A DNA stretch of 64,000 nt. It comes from Climacium dendroides (Eukaryota; Streptophyta; Bryopsida; Hypnales; Climaciaceae). The stretch is taken from the NCBI GenBank assembly GCA_950106755.1, contig OX467091.1, positions 24,755,538 to 24,819,537 of the forward strand, given 5' to 3'. Both the position numbers and the translations under genes were made by a program. This document shows positions 1-13,576 of the stretch, in pieces; the stretch's first letter is position 1, and every line of letters starts with the position of its first letter. The notes under the pieces were generated by a model. The model was given only the letters and a program-made list of their open reading frames with translations, did not search any database and was not told the DNA's origin.

Positions 1-599
1 CATGGCACATTTTTCCATAATAAACAAGGCTTTGCACCTTCTTACAAGCCTTCAACCCTACATCTCTCAAAGCATTTCACAAATGTGTTATCACAAAACC
101 TTACTTCCTTATCTATTTTCAAAATTTATTTTCAATCTTTCAACAGTGACCAAAAATATTGCATATTGATTATTTTAAGCACTAAGATCTTTGGACAATC
201 TTGTTTTGGCAATTCTAGGCTACTACAATGTTTTGCAATTCCTCACTCTAATCATTGAACTTTGCAAAAAAACTAGATATTTTACAAAAGGGAAATTACA
301 AAACAATTCACTAAAAAATAGAAATTTGATTGGTCATTTCATTCATCTAAGGTTTCTTGATTGAATATTTTCTCAAGATACGAGTCTACAAGGCTATATT
401 CATGTGTGGAATTGTAATTCAAAATCTAAATGTTATTGTAGGGGTATTGGCATGAAACATAATCTATATTATCTCATGTGATGATGCATCCCCTTTAGGT
501 TATAATTAATGCACCCCTCCCTCTTTATAAAAACTGAAAGTCGTTGATGTCGTAAACAAGAATTTTCCTCCTTCCTTTCCAATGTTGTTGATCTTGAAA

Positions 600-780
600 A
601 ATAAATAATATAGATATAGATATTGAGGGATATAGATACTTTGGGATACAAATACATACAAAAAGATGGATATAGATATTGAGGGATAGATATAAAATAT
701 GATTAGAAATATAAAATATGGATATATATGGAATATACATGTATCCATACAAAATATGGATATGAAAGACATACATAAAT
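600..780. repeat. GATATA-rich degenerate simple repeat
   Basis: Irregular repetition of GATATAGATATTGAGGGATA-like words and their variants over about 180 bases. The open frames across it on the minus strand (Tyr/Ile/Ser-rich) are by-products of this repeat. Confidence 0.7.
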
Positions 781-3700
781 CCTACTAATATATCCCAAAT
801 TGATTGGTAGCAAGATTGCTCTTGAAAAATATAAATATTTGTATGTAAGTATACTTACCAATTAGTAATATGAATTAACTAATTTACTTTTTTGGGAAGG
901 GGGGTAGGGATATCATATAATAAACTACCCACTTAAAAATATCAATCATCTAAAACTAATTGAATTGTCCCTTTGAGTAACTATCCACTCAAAAGACACC
1001 CTCACAAACATAGTGTATACTATTTGTTGCATTTTGGTCTAGTATAGGTGATACTGTGTATGATATTTTGAAATTAGAAAATCAATTATAGAAATAAGTC
1101 CAATGTTTAAATCCACATGGAGATTATATTCTAGTAAGATCAAGCTCAAAAAGTTTTCCAAGTAGGAGAATTAGAAAAATGCTAAATAAAAAGAAAATAG
1201 ATATATTGTTTGAAATTTAAAATGATTAATAAATAGGAAATAAAATAACAATAATAATAATCCATTTGCAAGAATTTTTGAAGAAGAAATTCCAAGAAAT
1301 AAATAAAAAATAAGTGTTTTTTAGTGTCCACAACCTGAGTGTACAACAAAAATATATTTACATCCTTGTGGAGGACAAAACATTTGTTGTTTTTAGTTGT
1401 GGGTGATTTCAAGAAATAACAATCCGTTTTTTGGTCACATAAAGCATGATGGATTTGTCATCTGCTACAACTTTTGAAGCATGAACCTAACAAACTTGAA
1501 TTTTTTTATTGGAGATGGACATTTCCATTTTAATCATGTGCCTTATTTTTCAAAAAAAAAAATTAAAATCCAATTTTGCTAATTTGACATACTTTGAAGT
1601 TTAGGGAGGTAATAAGATGGAGTCCCCCAAATTTGTCACACTTTCAAGTTTAGGCTCTTTTTAGTACTATTATGTATCCAAAATTAATAATTTAGAGCGG
1701 AAATTTATGTGATCTATTTTCAATATCTCTTATGTGTGAGAAATTATCTTTTTTTCTATGTAGTACTATTTCATTACTCACAAGTAGTCCATGGTACTTG
1801 CAACAATACTTCTAGCTATAGATTTCTCCTCTTAATGGTTGAGATTTTTCCATCAAGATCCCTGCTTTTGCCAAAATGCTACAAATAAACAACCTCTCTT
1901 TTTTGCAACCATCCTTATCTTTTAGTGTGTAGGTGCAATCCTAGTAGAAGAATGTGCCTACTAAAATTTCTAGTGAGATTCAAAAATTTAGGTACCCAAT
2001 AGTAGTGAAAACCTTCAAACCCCAAAGTCTAATAAATTAAAAAATTGAATAATAAATATTAAAGAATGTACAAAAATATGGATTATTTCAGGTAATGTAC
2101 CAAACACATACAATATGAATTTTAAATGTAACAAGCAAAATTCCTACAAGTTATTCTTAATTTTGGTTTTAAAGCCTAGCATATGACATCACAACAATAT
2201 AAGTGTTTCGTGCCATCATGTGTAGAAAAATTGCTAACTGGTATTTGTTTAATGGAAATCATGTATAATTTTTTTATCCTTGAATTGGATTCTTTTCTTC
2301 TATTTGTGTTTTCTTGAAGTTGGAAAACACACACATTGACTCATTTTTTGAAGTCACCCTATTTAGAAAAGTCAACTTGAGGGGCTGGGTTTGATGTTTT
2401 ATTTATGCATATGTTTTCTATAGCCAATCATATTTCTACAAAATTAATAATATTTTTTTTAGAAAAATAGTACAATACTGTAATATTTTTCTAAGGTGGC
2501 AATTCCTATTTAGTACATAGGGGGGGAAGAAATTTAAGAAGAGGAAAATAAGCTTCATATTTTGAATTTGATCATTGATGATAACATCATAATAAAACCT
2601 TTAGGGATAGAGCGAGGATTGAGATTTCTAATAAATTGCAAGACCTTGTTTGAGAAAGATCGGTTCTAATAGTATGTGACCCATTTCATATTATACAAGG
2701 AACATTAAAATCTTAAAAGTGAGATCTTTTCTATTAAAATCTTATTCCATTAAATTCTTTTCATAATAAATTTCAAGTATTTTTGATGCATAGTGTTGTA
2801 AGAATGCTAGTGAGATTAAGATTTGCAATGTTCATGCCTATGTCCATGATACTAGTATTGTCCAATTTCAGCTTTGTAAGGATAATCAATGAATTTAATT
2901 CTTGCAATATATACTCAACATGAATGACAATTCATTGAATGCTCCATTAAAGTAGTTGGGTGACAACCGGTCAAGAATACTAATACACAAATCCTAGGGC
3001 CTAAATAGCTAAATGAGGTGAATGTAATAATGAAGTTTGACATTATTAAAAATTTCTTTTAGAAGATAATTAAGAAATAAAAAATAATGGATGGGTGTGT
3101 GATTGTTCACCCCGTCCTATTTGAAAAAATGTTCTTATTATAAGTTCTTAAAATGACTTTTGATTACCCCAAACTATATAAAAATTACACCCTTTGATTC
3201 TTCTCAATATCTTCTTTTCTTTTATATTGGGACCTACATAATTAAAAGTAGGTTCCCTTTCTTACGGATTATGAAAGTTAAAAAAAGTGTTTGCCTTGAT
3301 ATTGTGAGTTGCCACCCTAGAAATATTATAATTAGTATTAAATTAATCCCTTTAGTCCCAAGGTCATTTTTGGGGGTCAAATTCCATTCAAAATTGCCAT
3401 TTTCAATACAAATAACAAAAAATCAAACCATGGAATCTTGCACTAAACTAGTGTAAAAAATGGCTAGAAGAAATTTTCAAAAATTTGACCTTATTGATCA
3501 CAAAATATAAACATTTAAAGTGAATAAAACAAGTTATTTTTGTTCCTAACTTGATTAGATTACAAGGCTTTGAAATTCTTAGCTTAAATTTTTGGTACCG
3601 CAAATTGTAAATTAAGTCTTTTTTTTGTGATGAAGAATTGAGTTGAGAATTCGTGTAAAAAAATGACCCTCCCTCCTTGTAATTTTCATTCTTAAGAAAA

Positions 3701-4754
3701 TGGTTATGTTGAAGTACTAGGTATAAGATAGAAAAGGAGAATTGAAACATACTAATCCCAAGAGTGCAATTGTTCTAGAAAGCAAACTAAACCATGTGCA
3801 ATTGTTTTTAGAAATTATTAAAATTGAGTTCTTAAATGAATCAAAAACATTATCTTTCCAAGAATTTGCTAAGATTGCAAGCAAAACAAGAAGTTTCATA
3901 ACTTTCACATTATTTATTCAAATGGAATGAACCAAATATATTCACATAGAAAGAAAAAAATTATACTCTAATAAGAAATAAATTTCAAAATAAATTATTT
4001 TCAATTTCAATAAATTTTTTTTTTTGTCAGCTTTGGGCTTATAGTGGCATAGCTTTTGCTCTTAAGCATTGATTAAAATGAAAATTTGATTCCCCCAAAG
4101 CTAATCAGTTTTCCTATTTTGAAAAAAAAAAATTAGATTTTACCCAAGATTTTGCCAAAAATTGATATCATAGGTGTCTCCCTAAACTTTCAACATCCCC
4201 CCAAAGGGACTGTTGGGACTTTAGGGGTTCAAATTAAATAGTGCGACCCTGGTAAATTAGTGTCTCTGGTAACTTACTAATAGGCTAATTAAATCAAAGT
4301 AGTGCATGAAGACCGTGGTTACGTGGTCATTAGCTCTCAGCCTGGCCATCAAGATGGTCGCAGAGCAACGTTGTGCCAGAGGTGATCGAGTGTTTAACTG
4401 TCAACTAGACAAGCTCAGTAATGGATGTAAGCTTAACTCAAGTTAGTTTGAACGCAGGCCACGTCTGGATTGACCACATGGGTAATGAAGTTAGTGATTG
4501 GAGTAGCTCACCAAGCACTAACTTTTATTTTTTTTGAAACAAATGAAATGGAATTCATTGCAAACCAGAGCACTAACTTAACTTAACTGTACAGATGAGA
4601 AAGGTTTCCTTCACTTTGTGCCCGATAAAATTTCGAAATGGTTCATTTGTTTCAGAAAAAAAAAAAAAAAATCAAAATGAGTCATTCTGACGAAGCTGAT
4701 TTTGTTCAGTAAGTTCCGGATATGTATTGATTCGTTGCAATTGATATACTTGAC

Positions 4755-4770
4755 AGAGAGAGAGAGAGAG
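4755..4770. repeat. (AG)n microsatellite
   Basis: Eight uninterrupted AG dinucleotides. Confidence 0.9.
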
Positions 4771-5374
4771 CTTCTGTCTCGTTTCCAAGTCAATATTTCC
4801 AAAGTTCCAGCTGGCCACGCACCTTCAAGGCACTTTTAAAATACATATAAATAACTAGATAAATTCATTTACGGTATTTATTTAGTTTTGGAACACAATC
4901 GTCATTCATTGGATCGCGTGATGGACGTAAAATTAATCGAGTTCTGAGCTCCTTGTAACTTAATCTGACTGTAGGCTGAAGTTGTGCTTGCAGCGAGCTC
5001 CCAGCGAGGAGTCCCAGCCAGCAAGCTCACTGAGCCCCATGCAAACTGACGCTCGCATCTAATTAATTAAGTGAGGTGCCGTGCGACTATACATACAACA
5101 TGCACGGTACGTGTTAGTGAATTTAAAGGCCTCACTTGAAACAATCGTACTCGGCTCTATTCGCATTATTGTTGACGCGTCAATCTGATTTATGAAACTT
5201 GTGGGAAGCCACACTGAATTCTACTACTTGGCAGTCAGATCAATATCGTTCCATTGTCTTACCAGTCGAGTTCAACTAGGGATCGAGTACGTGTACATTA
5301 CCCCCAACTCTGCTCAAACAAATCAATAGTAAACACGAAATTCCAAGCAAGCTCAGTGGACTTCTTGCGCTGGG

Positions 5375-5655
5375 ATACTACGCTTAGCTGGAATGTTTCA
5401 GCTAATGCAAGGAGTCTGCCAACTTCAGTTAAGGCTAGAAATTATACATAATACCAATGAAAGTAAGAAGATCAAAGCAACAAGAACATCCAGCTAGCTG
5501 CGTATTACCAGGTAATACGTGGGAGGTTCTCCACAGCTGGAATTTTTCATCCAACACAAGGACTCGGCCGGCTTCAATTCCCAGACATGAAATTACATAA
5601 GATGAAAATCGTATCCGAAGTAAGAATTGAATATCACAGCAACAAGCTCGCTAGA
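5375..5655. repeat. Degenerate tandem duplication upstream of the proline-rich gene
   Basis: Two diverged copies of a roughly 135-base unit. Both contain AGCTGGAAT, a CAAGGA(G/C)TC block, a (G)CTTCA block, GAAAT TA(T)ACATAA, GAAGTAAGAA-like and AGCAACAAG words in the same order, and both end near GCTAG. A third partial copy with a GGCGGTTCTC word lies near 5750. It sits 0.5-0.75 kb upstream of the start codon at 6130. Confidence 0.6.
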
Positions 5656-6000
5656 ACGATATTTAGATGAGGTAACTTACATCGAGTAAGCTTACACGCT
5701 CAAGAGCTTAAACACTCATCAATTCTCATCCAATTCCCATGAAATACATGGGCGGTTCTCAACTTCTCATAACTCCAGCTCATGGCCTCCCTGACACAAT
5801 CTCCTCTTTCTGTAGCAGCGAGGTGCACTAAACTCCCACAGAAACGACCAAGGCGACATTGATTGAGCACCTGCCCAGTTAAGTGCCAGCGGCCCAGCGG
5901 TCCCTGCAGCCCGAATTAAGGAACTCGAAGTGGGGACGCATAGTTGATGAATGCAAGTGACTTCCATTTTCCTGCACCCTGGCCCACGCTGACAAACTGC

Positions 6001-6007
6001 TATATGA
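6001..6007 (+). promoter_or_regulatory. Possible TATA box of the proline-rich gene
   Basis: The word TATATGA lies about 125 bases upstream of the start codon at 6130. A transcription start near 6030 would give a 5' leader of about 100 bases. This rests on position and word only. Confidence 0.3.
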
Positions 6008-6129
6008 GCCCAGAGCAGGCACTCCACTTCTACATCACCCGGTGTGCTCACTCAAGCAGTCTCTACTGCGCATTTCTCTATCTTCGCTCTGCTTCGATCG
6101 AAGCTGGCGTGTTGCGCAGTTCTGTCAAG

Positions 6130-6723
6130 ATGAAGAGTGTTCAAGTGGTGCTGGTGTTGGCGATGTTGGTGGCTGTGGCGGCTGCTCGACCTTTGGGCTC
6201 CGAGAAGAGCCTCTCGTCTCTTCTCCCTAGTTGCTCTCCTCCTCCGGCGCCAGTCGACGGCTCTCCCACTTACGGCAGCCCTTCTCCAGTCTACGATAGT
6301 CCTCCTTACGCTTCTCCTTCTCCAGTTTACGAGTCCCCGCCTTACTCTTCCCCGTCTCCTGTGGTGGACAGCCCTTCTCCAGTGTACCAGAGTCCTCCTT
6401 CTCCGACGTACTCTCCTTCCCCATACAGCCCTTCCCCTGTTTACAGCCCGTCGCCTTCCTCTCCAACTTGGAGCCCGTCGCCTTCTTCTCCAACTTGGAG
6501 CCCTTCGCCTTCTTCTCCGACTTACAGCCCATCGCCCGTGTATGAGAGTCCCCCGTCGCCGACATACAGCCCTTCCCCGAGTTCTCCGACGTACAGCCCA
6601 TCGCCTGTGTATGAGAGTCCTCCGTCGCCAACGTACAGCCCTTCTCCGGTGTATGAGAGCCCTCCGTCGCCGACTTACAGTCCGTCGCCGGTGTCCCCCA
6701 CCCCGCCTGCCGGAGGTTACTAG
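6130..6723 (+). CDS. Secreted Tyr/Ser/Pro-rich cell-wall protein (extensin-like)
   Basis: A 197-residue protein in one exon. The ATG at 6130 was chosen because it opens a classic signal peptide: MKS, then a hydrophobic Val/Leu/Ala core, then AAA|R near residue 20. Earlier in-frame Met codons only add unrelated sequence. The mature part has a short spacer with one Cys in [11 protein letters not shown]. It then becomes an almost pure low-complexity domain of S-P, PPY and [15 protein letters not shown] repeats to the C-terminus (ending AGGY). Proteins of this kind are exported to the cell wall, where Pro is hydroxylated and O-glycosylated and Tyr residues may cross-link. Alternating SPSP rather than long SPPPP blocks makes it a hybrid between extensins and arabinogalactan/proline-rich proteins. 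Codon choice is GC-rich compared with the flanks. The Arg-rich frame on the other strand is a shadow of the repeat. Confidence 0.85.
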   Translation: MKSVQVVLVLAMLVAVAAARPLGSEKSLSSLLPSCSPPPAPVDGSPTYGSPSPVYDSPPYASPSPVYESPPYSSPSPVVDSPSPVYQSPPSPTYSPSPYSPSPVYSPSPSSPTWSPSPSSPTWSPSPSSPTYSPSPVYESPPSPTYSPSPSSPTYSPSPVYESPPSPTYSPSPVYESPPSPTYSPSPVSPTPPAGGY

Positions 6724-8150
6724 ACATTGCAAGGTACTTCAGCTTTAGGCATTGCTTTTTTGCATTCCGGGTCAATTGCTTTCAAGGATTGCATTGTGGA
6801 GCTTGGATTGTGACAATTGAAGCAGTCTTTACTGGGAGTTCCATATGTTGCTCCGGTATTGCATGGGGCAGGACTGATCTTTTTCAGAATGTTGAACTAT
6901 TGCTTTAAGATTGGACTCGATATCAATGGTAGTACTGTTCAACTCAGCTATTGGCGGTATTTCGTTGGTGTGTTGCGCGCTGGGTGTGTCCTTTTGTCCG
7001 CAAGACTGTTGTCACCACCTATAACAGTGGGTTTTCAGAGTCCATGGAATGTCACTTGGTTGTTAAGTGATGACTTCCTCGCCCGTGCATGACCAGTCCA
7101 GTGTTGTAGAAAATGTAGGTGTTCTGAATGAATTGCTGTGGTTTTGTTCAGGTTTAGAACATACACCGATTTGAAGACACGTTGACAGTCGACGTGTGAG
7201 CTATGGCGTCAGCTAGCTGGCTGGAGTGATGTCCCTTGTAGTCATCTAGTTGGAGTTCTCATTCCTTCTTTCCGAAGGAAGCTGTACTAGTTTTCGAGTA
7301 GTTCCACAACCGATTGAAACGTGTGAGCAGCTGGTTTTTCAATGCTGGTAGCTGTTGATGAAAAGAATAATAAAGTAGTGCAGAGTAAAAATGTGCATGG
7401 TAGGAGATGTTTTGGGAGGAAAGTGTAGGTGAGCCAGGTGTGGTGAACTGGTCTGTTTTGCTTAATGTAAAGAGCTGGCAATTGCAGATAATTCTGTCTC
7501 TTACCATTTATTGTGAAGAATCATTCATTTAACCTGCTTAAGGTAGCTCCACCTGATATCGACTCCTATGGGATGTGAAGGTCTTGAATCGTGCGCTTAA
7601 GCAACGTTTTTTTGCAAACATAGATTATGTTATCTTTTGGAGCTCACGAAACGTTCTCCTGAAGCAAGTTTTGTTAGAAATCGACGTAGATTAGCAAGTT
7701 GGCTTTTTCCACCAATGCCGATGTTGAAACATTTTAGCATTTTCAATCGTTACCTGAAGAATTTGAGTTGCCTGTATTCTATGTAGGTACATATTATGTA
7801 TGAAACCTTCTTTGCGACGGGAAACAGAGCTATCTCTGAGTCATCAAAATACTGCGAATAATTGAAAATTCTTGGAATCTTTATCCCGTCTGTTTTCATT
7901 TAGTTTTTCACGTAATGACTGCAGAGAAGCAGTTGGAGCATAGTAAATAGTTTGAATTATTATTGTGCGGTACATTGATTGTATCTGACTGCTTGGAGCC
8001 TGAAAAGCAGATGTAATTGCGTGTGAACACTGCTGTAATGTAACCATTACAATTTCTGAATCACTGAACGTCACATTCATGAGAGATTAAGTAGCAAGCA
8101 TTGTACGTCATGTCTCCAGAGTTGCCATATGAATTGAAATAAATGAACTG
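6724..8150. other. 3' flank of the proline-rich gene
   Basis: Intermediate base composition and no coding signal. An AATAAA at 7369-7374 is a possible distal poly(A) signal, which would imply a 3' UTR of about 650 bases. The short frames have no family motifs. Confidence 0.4.
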
Positions 8151-8968
8151 AATTCAGTTTCGGCGGCGATTCCGGGTGCACTTCCGGGTGGGAAACTAAG
8201 GTAGTAGGTTTTAATTGCGCACAGACTTTAAAAATCGCCCACTTTCTGAAGTGTACACCAGGTTTTTTGTTTTTACTGTAGCTCTTGAGTTCCTGGCATC
8301 ATGCCATTGTATTCAATTTGGAGGGACGTCAGGGTATTTGCTCCACTTTGTCAGGACTGGCAAAATTCCGCCCAAACAAAAAGCGCTGGTGTACACTATT
8401 TTGTATTTGTACATATTGCTTCTTTGTAACCTTCAGCAATGTACAAGTAGTGTACGTTTTAGGAGTTGGGCAATTTTTGAAGTTTGCCATTTCAATTTTA
8501 AAATTTCGTAACGAATTTCACAAAGTTCCAAAAATAATATGAACAACTTGGGTAAAATGTCAAACCTACTTCTCTTTCAAGGAAAATTAGCTGGAAAATA
8601 TTTCAAGAAGCTTCACCTCTTCGAAATGTAGTTTCAGCTTTTAGATGGGCAATTTATGGACCTCATACCTTATATCTCCAAACTTGCACCTAGCCTACAA
8701 CTGTGGTCATTACCTTGTGTACATCTCCATAATCAATATGTTCCTATATTGGAAAAGTTATTTTAGAACATTGAGCAAAAAATACTTCAATCTTTTCTAA
8801 TTTTTGCAAGTAATATTTAAATGTTAAATTCTTTGGTGGATTGGAACCTCCTTTCACTTGCCAATGAGAAAATATGAAAATTTGACTAGTTTAATAAAGA
8901 AGAACAACTATTGGAAAAACACCCAAAATTGTTAATATAAGCAATTCAACATAGTTGGAGGCACCTTT

Positions 8969-8973
<5 letters not shown>

Positions 8974-9005
<32 letters not shown>
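8974..9005. repeat. (TA)n microsatellite
   Basis: About 16 uninterrupted TA dinucleotides. Confidence 0.9.
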
Positions 9006-9007
<2 letters not shown>

Positions 9008-11685
9008 TAGTAATAGTGATTGAAAATCATGAATTTAAAAAAAATAGAATTTTTGGATATGACATGTAATTTCTATGAATTTTCAAAATAAAAGCTCCCT
9101 AAGCCATTGAAACCACCATATAGGTAGATCTAAAACCAAAATCTCACAAAATCAGTAATAATTAGTTTTAGTTTAGTAAGGGGATAGTTTAATGATATTT
9201 TTGAGGGGCACTTTAATGGAAGTCTATGAACACTTTAAGATAAATCTATTGTACATGAATGAATATAGGGATGGTTTTGTGCGTTTCCACCTTTATAAGT
9301 GAGGTAGTAAGACTTATAATCCTCACTATACCCATGATTGCCTTTTTTTAAATCTTGAAAATTTTGGGAAGTGAATAGATGTGATTTCAAGGATGCACTA
9401 CATCTAAATATGAAACCCTAGTGTTGGTATTAGGTGCATTTATAGTGGGCTTTTAAAATTTCACGACTTATACTCACAATGTCTAAATAATACATTTAAA
9501 AGTGTACAAGAATTTTTTTTTGGTTAGCATGGGCCAATAATTTGTTAAATGTTTATTAAAAAACATCACGTCCCCAAACTTGAAATTCATGATTATGGGG
9601 GGGCTACCTTAGTAAGACAAGGACTAGTTTGACACATTACATTTGAGGGAAGGTCATTTGCATTCATTACATTTGTATAGGTCAAATAGTAAAAAGTGCC
9701 AATTTGGAAAGTGCCCACCTTACCTTATTTTTGGTTCTTGTAATTTTAAAAACTATAACTATGAAATCATATCAATATTCAGAAATCAAAATTGAGTTGA
9801 ATCATTTTCATTATGTGAAAAGTAAATTATAATTTTTTTTACAATCTTTTGAAGTACAAATTGTAGTCTCTAATAAATAAAAATGAAGTTGATTGTATAT
9901 TAAACACTAAGAGTTTAAGAGTTTAAGAGTTTAAAAGCTACAATGAATTATTTTAATTATCAATTAAATTTTGTTCTGAAGTATATGCGCATTCACAAAC
10001 TATTGGAAAATTAGTCTTAAAACCAAAATTTAGCTATTCTTGTGGCATTTGTATTACATTGTAGTTGTCTCTTTTGAGTGGATAATGAGATGTGTTTTTT
10101 TTAGGACTTCATGGCTGAATTTATTAATGAATTAGTCATGCGTTTTAAGGGTCAATGTACCAATGTATTTTCCAATCTCTAAATTTAAAAAGAATTACAT
10201 CTTTGAATTACTTGTTGAGTAACTTACTTGCACCTCCCCCCACAATACATGAAATACAAAATTACAAGAACCAAATTTTAAAAATCTTTCTCTATAATTA
10301 TCACAACTTGTCTTTACATATAGAATTACGATTAAGGTTGAATTAATAACTATCAACCATGATCCATACCCAACCTATAGGGGGCCATTGTTTCTAGCCA
10401 AGGTTGGATGAATAGATCCTAATTAAACCATTGGAATGAATTTTTATCTTTTTTTCAAGGTTGGGACTAGTAAGATCATGACACATGTCTCGAAAATAGC
10501 TCTTCAGTGATTAGAATTGAAAGATTCTAAACATTGGCTAAGAGCTCCAAGCACTTTTGGGCTCCCAAACTTTATAGAAACTTCAATTTTAGCAATACAA
10601 ATACAAGAAAATTGCAATCCTGTATCATCTAGATTTTGCCCCATAGAATTAACACTTGCTCATTGTTGGTTCAATTACAATAAAGTTCAATGCTAATTTA
10701 ATACATTTTTTGGCACTATGTCATCACTAAGGCAATGTCCATTGAAGCAACAATAAATCAATACTAAATGATGCAATCTTGTCTTTGCACTTATCAAACA
10801 ATCGGCTTTGTGGCAACATCAAAACAATGTGATTTTTCTTCTAATACTAAGTTAATTTAAATTGTTTCAATGCTTTATCAACAAGTATTCAAGATTCAAC
10901 ATTGTATCAATTGAGTTTCTATGTAAAATCACCAATCATTCTTTAGTAACATTGATTTAACAATTCTTTAGTAACATTATTCATGCACTAATTCAACACA
11001 TTTTAAGCAACATTCATTCAATTACATGATGTTGTTCATGCATTGATATCTGGCCAACCTTCTAGAACCCATAGTGAAGTCCAAAAATAATTGAAGCTCT
11101 AAAAGAATTTTTTAATTCAAAAGGTACATATTGCTTTCTTCACTGTACCAACACTAAACATATCATGAAGGGGAGATCCTTCTGTGATTCTAGCTTCAGA
11201 ATTCATGTCCTGCATCGCCTTCATCTTGACGTTCATCTCCTCTCGCCGGCAGCTTAATCTCTGTGGCTTCCAGAGCATCCTGCAAGCAATCAACCAAGCC
11301 ATGAACTAAGCTATGACGCGACGCATCCTGCACTTTCCAGACACACGAAGTGAGTCTCAAGTGATCCTACATGTTGCGTAGGTTTCTGAATTTCCTTGTC
11401 CGTGTTTATCGTGGCGCTGATGTATGTGTACATGAATTTGATGTTGTTGGAGAGTGTTTTTCTTACAGAGTGATTCTTCGAGAAATCTACGAAGTCCAAC
11501 TGGATTTTCCACTTTGCAACTCTGAGCTGCGAGCTTAGACTTGAGAGTTTTCGTGTTTTTCTGAGAAGAGGCGGAATCCTGTTTTTTACATTAAATTCAT
11601 CATGAGAATTAGCATTGCTGCGTCAGTTGCTTTTCGTCTGTAATCTATAACTTTGGAGAATGAATTGACCGTATCGTACTCAATG

Positions 11686-12090
11686 CAGGTGTTGGAACCG
11701 AATTCGCAATTCGATCCGTGATCCAATGGAGCTCGATGTGCAGTTCACCAAGAGTTGCATCATCAATGTAGTGCAAAAATGCAAGATTGACACCGTTGAC
11801 ACCAGTATGAGCAGGTTTTTACCTTGAACAGCTCATTTTAATAACATCGTGAAATTGTCATAGTGATTTCCATTGATTTTCGACCATAATTCAAATCTGT
11901 GTGGAAGCGAATTTTGTCTAAATAATATATAATGCAGGTGTTCGATCAAGTGAAGTATAAGGACTGAATTTGCAACCCGATCCCAAATCCGGTGTGGAGA
12001 TCGATGTAGAGCTCGTTGAGAGTTGCATCCTCCATAGATTGACTCCATTGACGCAAGTACGAGCAGGTTTTTACCTTCAGCAGCTCAATT
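11686..12090 (+). repeat. Pair of degenerate direct repeats in a GC-richer island
   Basis: A roughly 140-base segment from 11686 recurs from about 11935. Both copies start with TGCAGGTGTT and contain GAAT(T)(C/T)GCAA, CGATCC, GAG(A)TCGATGT and GAGTTGCATC words in order, and both end with GAGCAGGTTTTTACCTT. In one frame the copies read ELDVQFTKSCII and EIDVELVESCIL, so a decayed protein-coding duplicate is possible, but no family is recognised. Confidence 0.5.
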
Positions 12091-13320
12091 TCTTCGTATG
12101 GTTTGTCAAAGTTGTTTTGGAATGGTCTCCGAGGGTGACTTGGATCACAAAGACCTGCTCTTTTGGAGTCTCCGGCTCAGAGGAGCTTCCGCGCGCCCGA
12201 GTCGTCCTCATCTGACATGTTGGGTTGTTATTGTCCCTTCCTTGCCTGCAAAATGCAGCTGTATAAGTCCTCCATGTGGTGTATCGCTCTTGATGAATGT
12301 GGTGTTCATTGCCGTGGCAGAGTTTTGGCGAAGTTCTTGTGAGGATTTGGAGAATCCTCATGGATCAGATGTAGTGGATTGTACTTTAGGAGTTCTTTTC
12401 TTGATGTATAGTTGAGACATACAGACTAATACTATGTATAACATAGTGAAACATTGTACTCTAAATATTTTTGTAAATGCATTTGCATGAGCACAAACTT
12501 GTTGTCAATTTTTAGGCACTTTTAGAATTGCCCATGCTTTCCTCAAGGATTGAATCTTAAAATAATGCTTAGTTAAATTTGAATTTTATGAAAATGAGTA
12601 TGAAAATTTATAAAATGACTAATAATAAATTGTATAAGTGTTACTATTTCATTGTTGAATGAGTAATGTGAGGTTTTCAAATGTAGTATGGATGTATCAA
12701 AATAATTAGTGGTTTCACATCAATGAATTGAAATTGTGACAATTTTTGTTGTAATAACATTAATTGTGAAATGGTATGACATTACACATCAAAGCAATTA
12801 AGTCAATACTATTTTAATAGATTATTTGCATTGCCTCCATTGAAGTCATAAATTCAAATGATTTCCTATCTTTCTACATGAGAAAAGTTTGTTCACTATA
12901 AGAAAATAGAGTTTTTCTGGACACATAGTTTTTGCATTTGAACATCGCGTGTGATGTCTTGTCATGTCTGGCCAGACATTCAAAAATTTGCGTTATGGCA
13001 TACGTGCCAAAAACATGGTACGTTAAGGCAAAATGTTACACGTTTAGCATCAAACGTCACAAAAACATCAGTCAACGGGGAATGGAATACCACGTCAGTA
13101 TTCCATGTCCACGTCACATAATTTCCATGTCATCATGCCATGTCAACTTTTTGGCCTCACCACCTGCCTGTTATCCTCTTTTTCACCCTGGGTAGTTACT
13201 TGACCACTAATCGCAAAAAATTTTGTCTCAACTTTTGAGCTAAGTTTGACCAAAGATGTTGACGTGGCTACACATGTTTTTCTAAACATTTTTGAAAACA
13301 TTTGATGTCCACAACAATGT

Positions 13321-13576
13321 TGTTACGGATCGGCTTGATCAAGAAGTCGATGCTCTACTTAGATTGCATTCAAAGCAAACCAACACTAAATCACCACCAA
13401 GTTACAGTAATGACAATGAGAATCACACTTACACATTGTATCCAAAATCATATTATCTTCATTACACAAAATGTCAAGTGAGGAACAAACCTCCTCACTT
13501 GATTATTAAAGGCAAGGGAGAGGTCAACTAACCCAACCGTTACAACCGTTCCCTTGTTACGAACGGGTTCGTAACA
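13321..13576 (-). repeat. 3' LTR of the Ty3 chromovirus
   Basis: 256 bases, matching 19064-19319 except at two sites (GAGGTC versus GAGGCC, and CAACCG versus CAACTG in + strand reading). It carries TG...CA ends within a 7-base inverted repeat. The last codons of the integrase/chromodomain frame run into it. Confidence 0.95.

Larger units (their letters stand above)
1..4950. other. AT-rich gene-free stretch
   Basis: No convincing gene. The open frames here are short, Lys/Asn/Ile/Phe-rich and without recognisable motifs, as expected by chance in very AT-rich DNA. It holds a GATATA-rich simple stretch near 600-780, poly-A/T runs and a short (AG)n near 4755. From about 4300 the base composition rises toward the next gene. 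Confidence 0.7.
8151..12893. other. Mostly AT-rich gene-free stretch
   Basis: No supportable gene. It contains a (TA)n microsatellite, a short triplicated GAGTTTAA word near 9908-9935, and a GC-richer island at about 11.1-12.4 kb that holds a degenerate duplication (separate entry). Short frames in that island have no recognised domain. Confidence 0.6.

Noticed and set aside
6052..6775. Long Arg-rich and Lys/Ser-rich open frames opposite and alongside the proline-rich gene
   Set aside because: They mirror the repeat of the coding strand. They have no start context or domain of their own.
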